A stretch of DNA of 26,628 bases from Botryllus schlosseri (lineage: Eukaryota; Chordata; Ascidiacea; Stolidobranchia; Styelidae): contig ATSW01015683.1 in NCBI GenBank assembly GCA_000444245.1, positions 1-26,628 on the forward strand, given 5' to 3'. A program made the position numbers and the translations under genes. Below the pieces are notes generated by a model, which saw nothing but the letters and a program-made list of their open reading frames with translations, searched no databases and was not told the origin of the DNA. How positions within the stretch are numbered: the first letter of the stretch is position 1; every line of letters begins with the position of its first letter. This document shows, one piece after another, positions 25,091 to 26,628 of this stretch.

Positions 25091-26048
25091 TCACCAGATC
25101 CGGATAATTCGACTGATCCACTTGCCAAACCAACGCACTCCAAGTATATAACGGCACGGCCTGAGTCACGCCGTGCGCAGAGTCTATTTCCCGTGATGGG
25201 AAATGTATAAACGCGAAAATACTCAATTGGATTTATTTCACCCCTAATAACGTCGACTACAAACACTGGGAAACGTAAACCAAACAATGTCCGGCAATGC
25301 AATGATTCATCGAGCCATATAAGATATATAGCATTCAAGCATATTCCCGCACCGCTAATTTTACTGGACATAACCCTTCGCACGCATCAGAAACTGAACG
25401 AACCGAACGGAATAGAATTATTTCTCATAAGTATCTTAAAAAATCTGTATTATTGAGCTGCCTATGCTCACCAAATTGGAATGGGCACCTAACGTATTCG
25501 CTATTGGAACTATGCGCCTCATACTAATCCCTGCAATCTCCCGGCTCATCTGCAGTACCTTAGACAAAATCGCCATAACCACCTGTCGAGTCTGACATAA
25601 TAAACGCCAACTAGATCCTTGTTTGTCTTTCCTATCAATTCCTAATTACGAAATCTGAAACCGATTTCCTTTGTAGGGTAGCATATATAAAGGCGGCGAC
25701 AACATGTTGCCATATCGTACCAGTAATGATCACTATTTTCAATCGCGGCAATGGAAATTATATAATGTCCGCGCGTATACATTGTCTATTACAATTATCC
25801 TATGTAATCTCCAGCGCACAATCAAGCATTGAAACGACACCAGCGGCCGCGCGACCAACGTAAGCCCGCAATTACGTCGCGCGTACAGTAGCGCACAATG
25901 GAGCAATAACACTCTCTCTATCGTGGTATAGTGGAAATAAAAGCGAACCAACCAGCGTCGTTAACCATCTCATTCTTTTCCAACATCAAACGTATTCCAA
26001 ATTCTCTCTTTAACCGAAAATTTTGCAACTGAACAGATTTTTTTTTGG

Positions 26049-26210
26049 GCACAAAAGGAGAAAAAGACCGGTGTCGTCATCTCTAAGATATTAAAATTGT
26101 CAATTGATTCCAAGAGTGACGCTCTCGTCGTTAGATTCCACACAGGCTTACAATTCTACATGACAGTTTGCTATACACCGCGACGCGAGAGACTCAATTC
26201 CGTGCAATCG
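26049..26210 (+). mobile_element. LINE endonuclease fragment (APE type, RTE/jockey-like)
   Basis: The plus-strand frame contains GVVISKILKLSIDSKSDALV followed by VRFHTG and FYMTVCYTP. This matches the pattern of the LINE endonuclease segment ...sdRi..aRf.t....ltviqcYAP. It ends at an in-frame TAG at 26211-26213. Sequence after it to 26628 could not be assigned reliably, although the rest of the endonuclease would be expected there. Confidence 0.5.
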
Positions 26211-26628
26211 TAGTTTTCTCACACGATCACATCCAGTTCCATCCAAAAAAGCTTATCTAACGTTCCTGTGTCGCAGTCAGTAATTAACGATTGTCTAATG
26301 AGTTTAACGACTTGGATTTGAGGGAATAGCGATTTCGCCGGCCTGGATTGCGTCGCAATAAAAGTCGGCACACTTACCGCGATGTACATTCCAACGGCAA
26401 CTGACGATTATAAACGTTAACGCGACAACACGTGAAGATACTACAATACACCGCGACCATATCGCAAGTCTATCTTATCATGTCCCTCACCTGGCCATAA
26501 ACCTGCGCACTTCATTGATTTGGGTATAGCGCAGTGCTCGGTGCCCGATAGCTCGATCAAAATACCTCGTACACTTTCAAAAGTGAAGAAATAGGTCACC
26601 CGCCAGCCCGAAAACTCAAGTGCATCCT

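Larger units (their letters stand above)
20771..26628. other. Region upstream of the first recognised exon, rich in retroelement remnants
   Basis: No laminin N-terminal (LN) exon was recognised on the minus strand in these 5.9 kb. I read most of it as a long upstream intron or flank filled with decayed plus-strand retroelement sequence. Specific pieces are listed separately. 20771-21290, 22740-24900 and 25090-26040 hold nothing I can name with confidence. Confidence 0.55.

Noticed and set aside
1-26628. Search by eye for tRNA or rRNA genes, CRISPR-like arrays and bacterial operon features.
   Set aside because: None was seen. Spliced coding structure and eukaryotic transposons make prokaryotic features inapplicable.

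Overview
The window is animal nuclear DNA. Its dominant content is one long, split gene on the minus strand: a laminin alpha chain of the alpha-1/alpha-2 type (vertebrate LAMA1/LAMA2, Drosophila wing blister). I could thread 44 coding exons, from 20770 down to 1673, with splice sites and reading-frame phases that agree at every junction. They give about 2,230 codons without an in-frame stop. The gene is partial at both ends: the body of the N-terminal (LN) domain and the start codon are not found, and LG3 to LG5 lie beyond position 1. The species cannot be named from the sequence. Short introns (down to 59 bp), no obvious CpG loss and several hAT-type DNA transposons suggest an invertebrate. 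Scattered single N bases are sequencing or assembly ambiguities.

Layout, read in gene order (right to left). 26628-20771 has no recognisable laminin exon. I read it as upstream intron or flank carrying plus-strand remnants of retroelements: a broken Ty3/Gypsy pol at about 21300-22735, a possible gag fragment near 24930-25090, and a LINE endonuclease fragment at 26049-26210. 20770-18425 holds the end of LN and laminin EGF-like (LE) repeats. 18250-17319 holds laminin IV domain a. 17450-14127 holds the second LE array. A 2.1 kb intron (12028-14126) with a CpG-dense block follows. 12027-10939 holds laminin IV domain b and an RGD-containing linker. 11080-10072 holds the third LE array. 10072-5988 encodes the coiled coil (domains II/I, about 557 residues, close to the family's usual length). 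5920-1673 encodes LG1 and LG2.

A laminin alpha chain assembles with beta and gamma chains through the coiled coil into a secreted basement-membrane heterotrimer. The LN/LE short arm serves network assembly and the LG domains bind cell-surface receptors.

The most notable non-coding feature is a family of six diverged hAT-like non-autonomous elements with CAGAGGTGG-type ends, five inside laminin introns and one at the left edge. Subtracting the element and its target duplication from two of these introns leaves 59 and 60 bp, the same as the untouched 59-bp intron between them. This suggests that compact introns were inflated by insertion. A different hAT element with a perfect 8-bp target duplication sits at 2562-3389. 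I did not find an undescribed defence or molecular system here.
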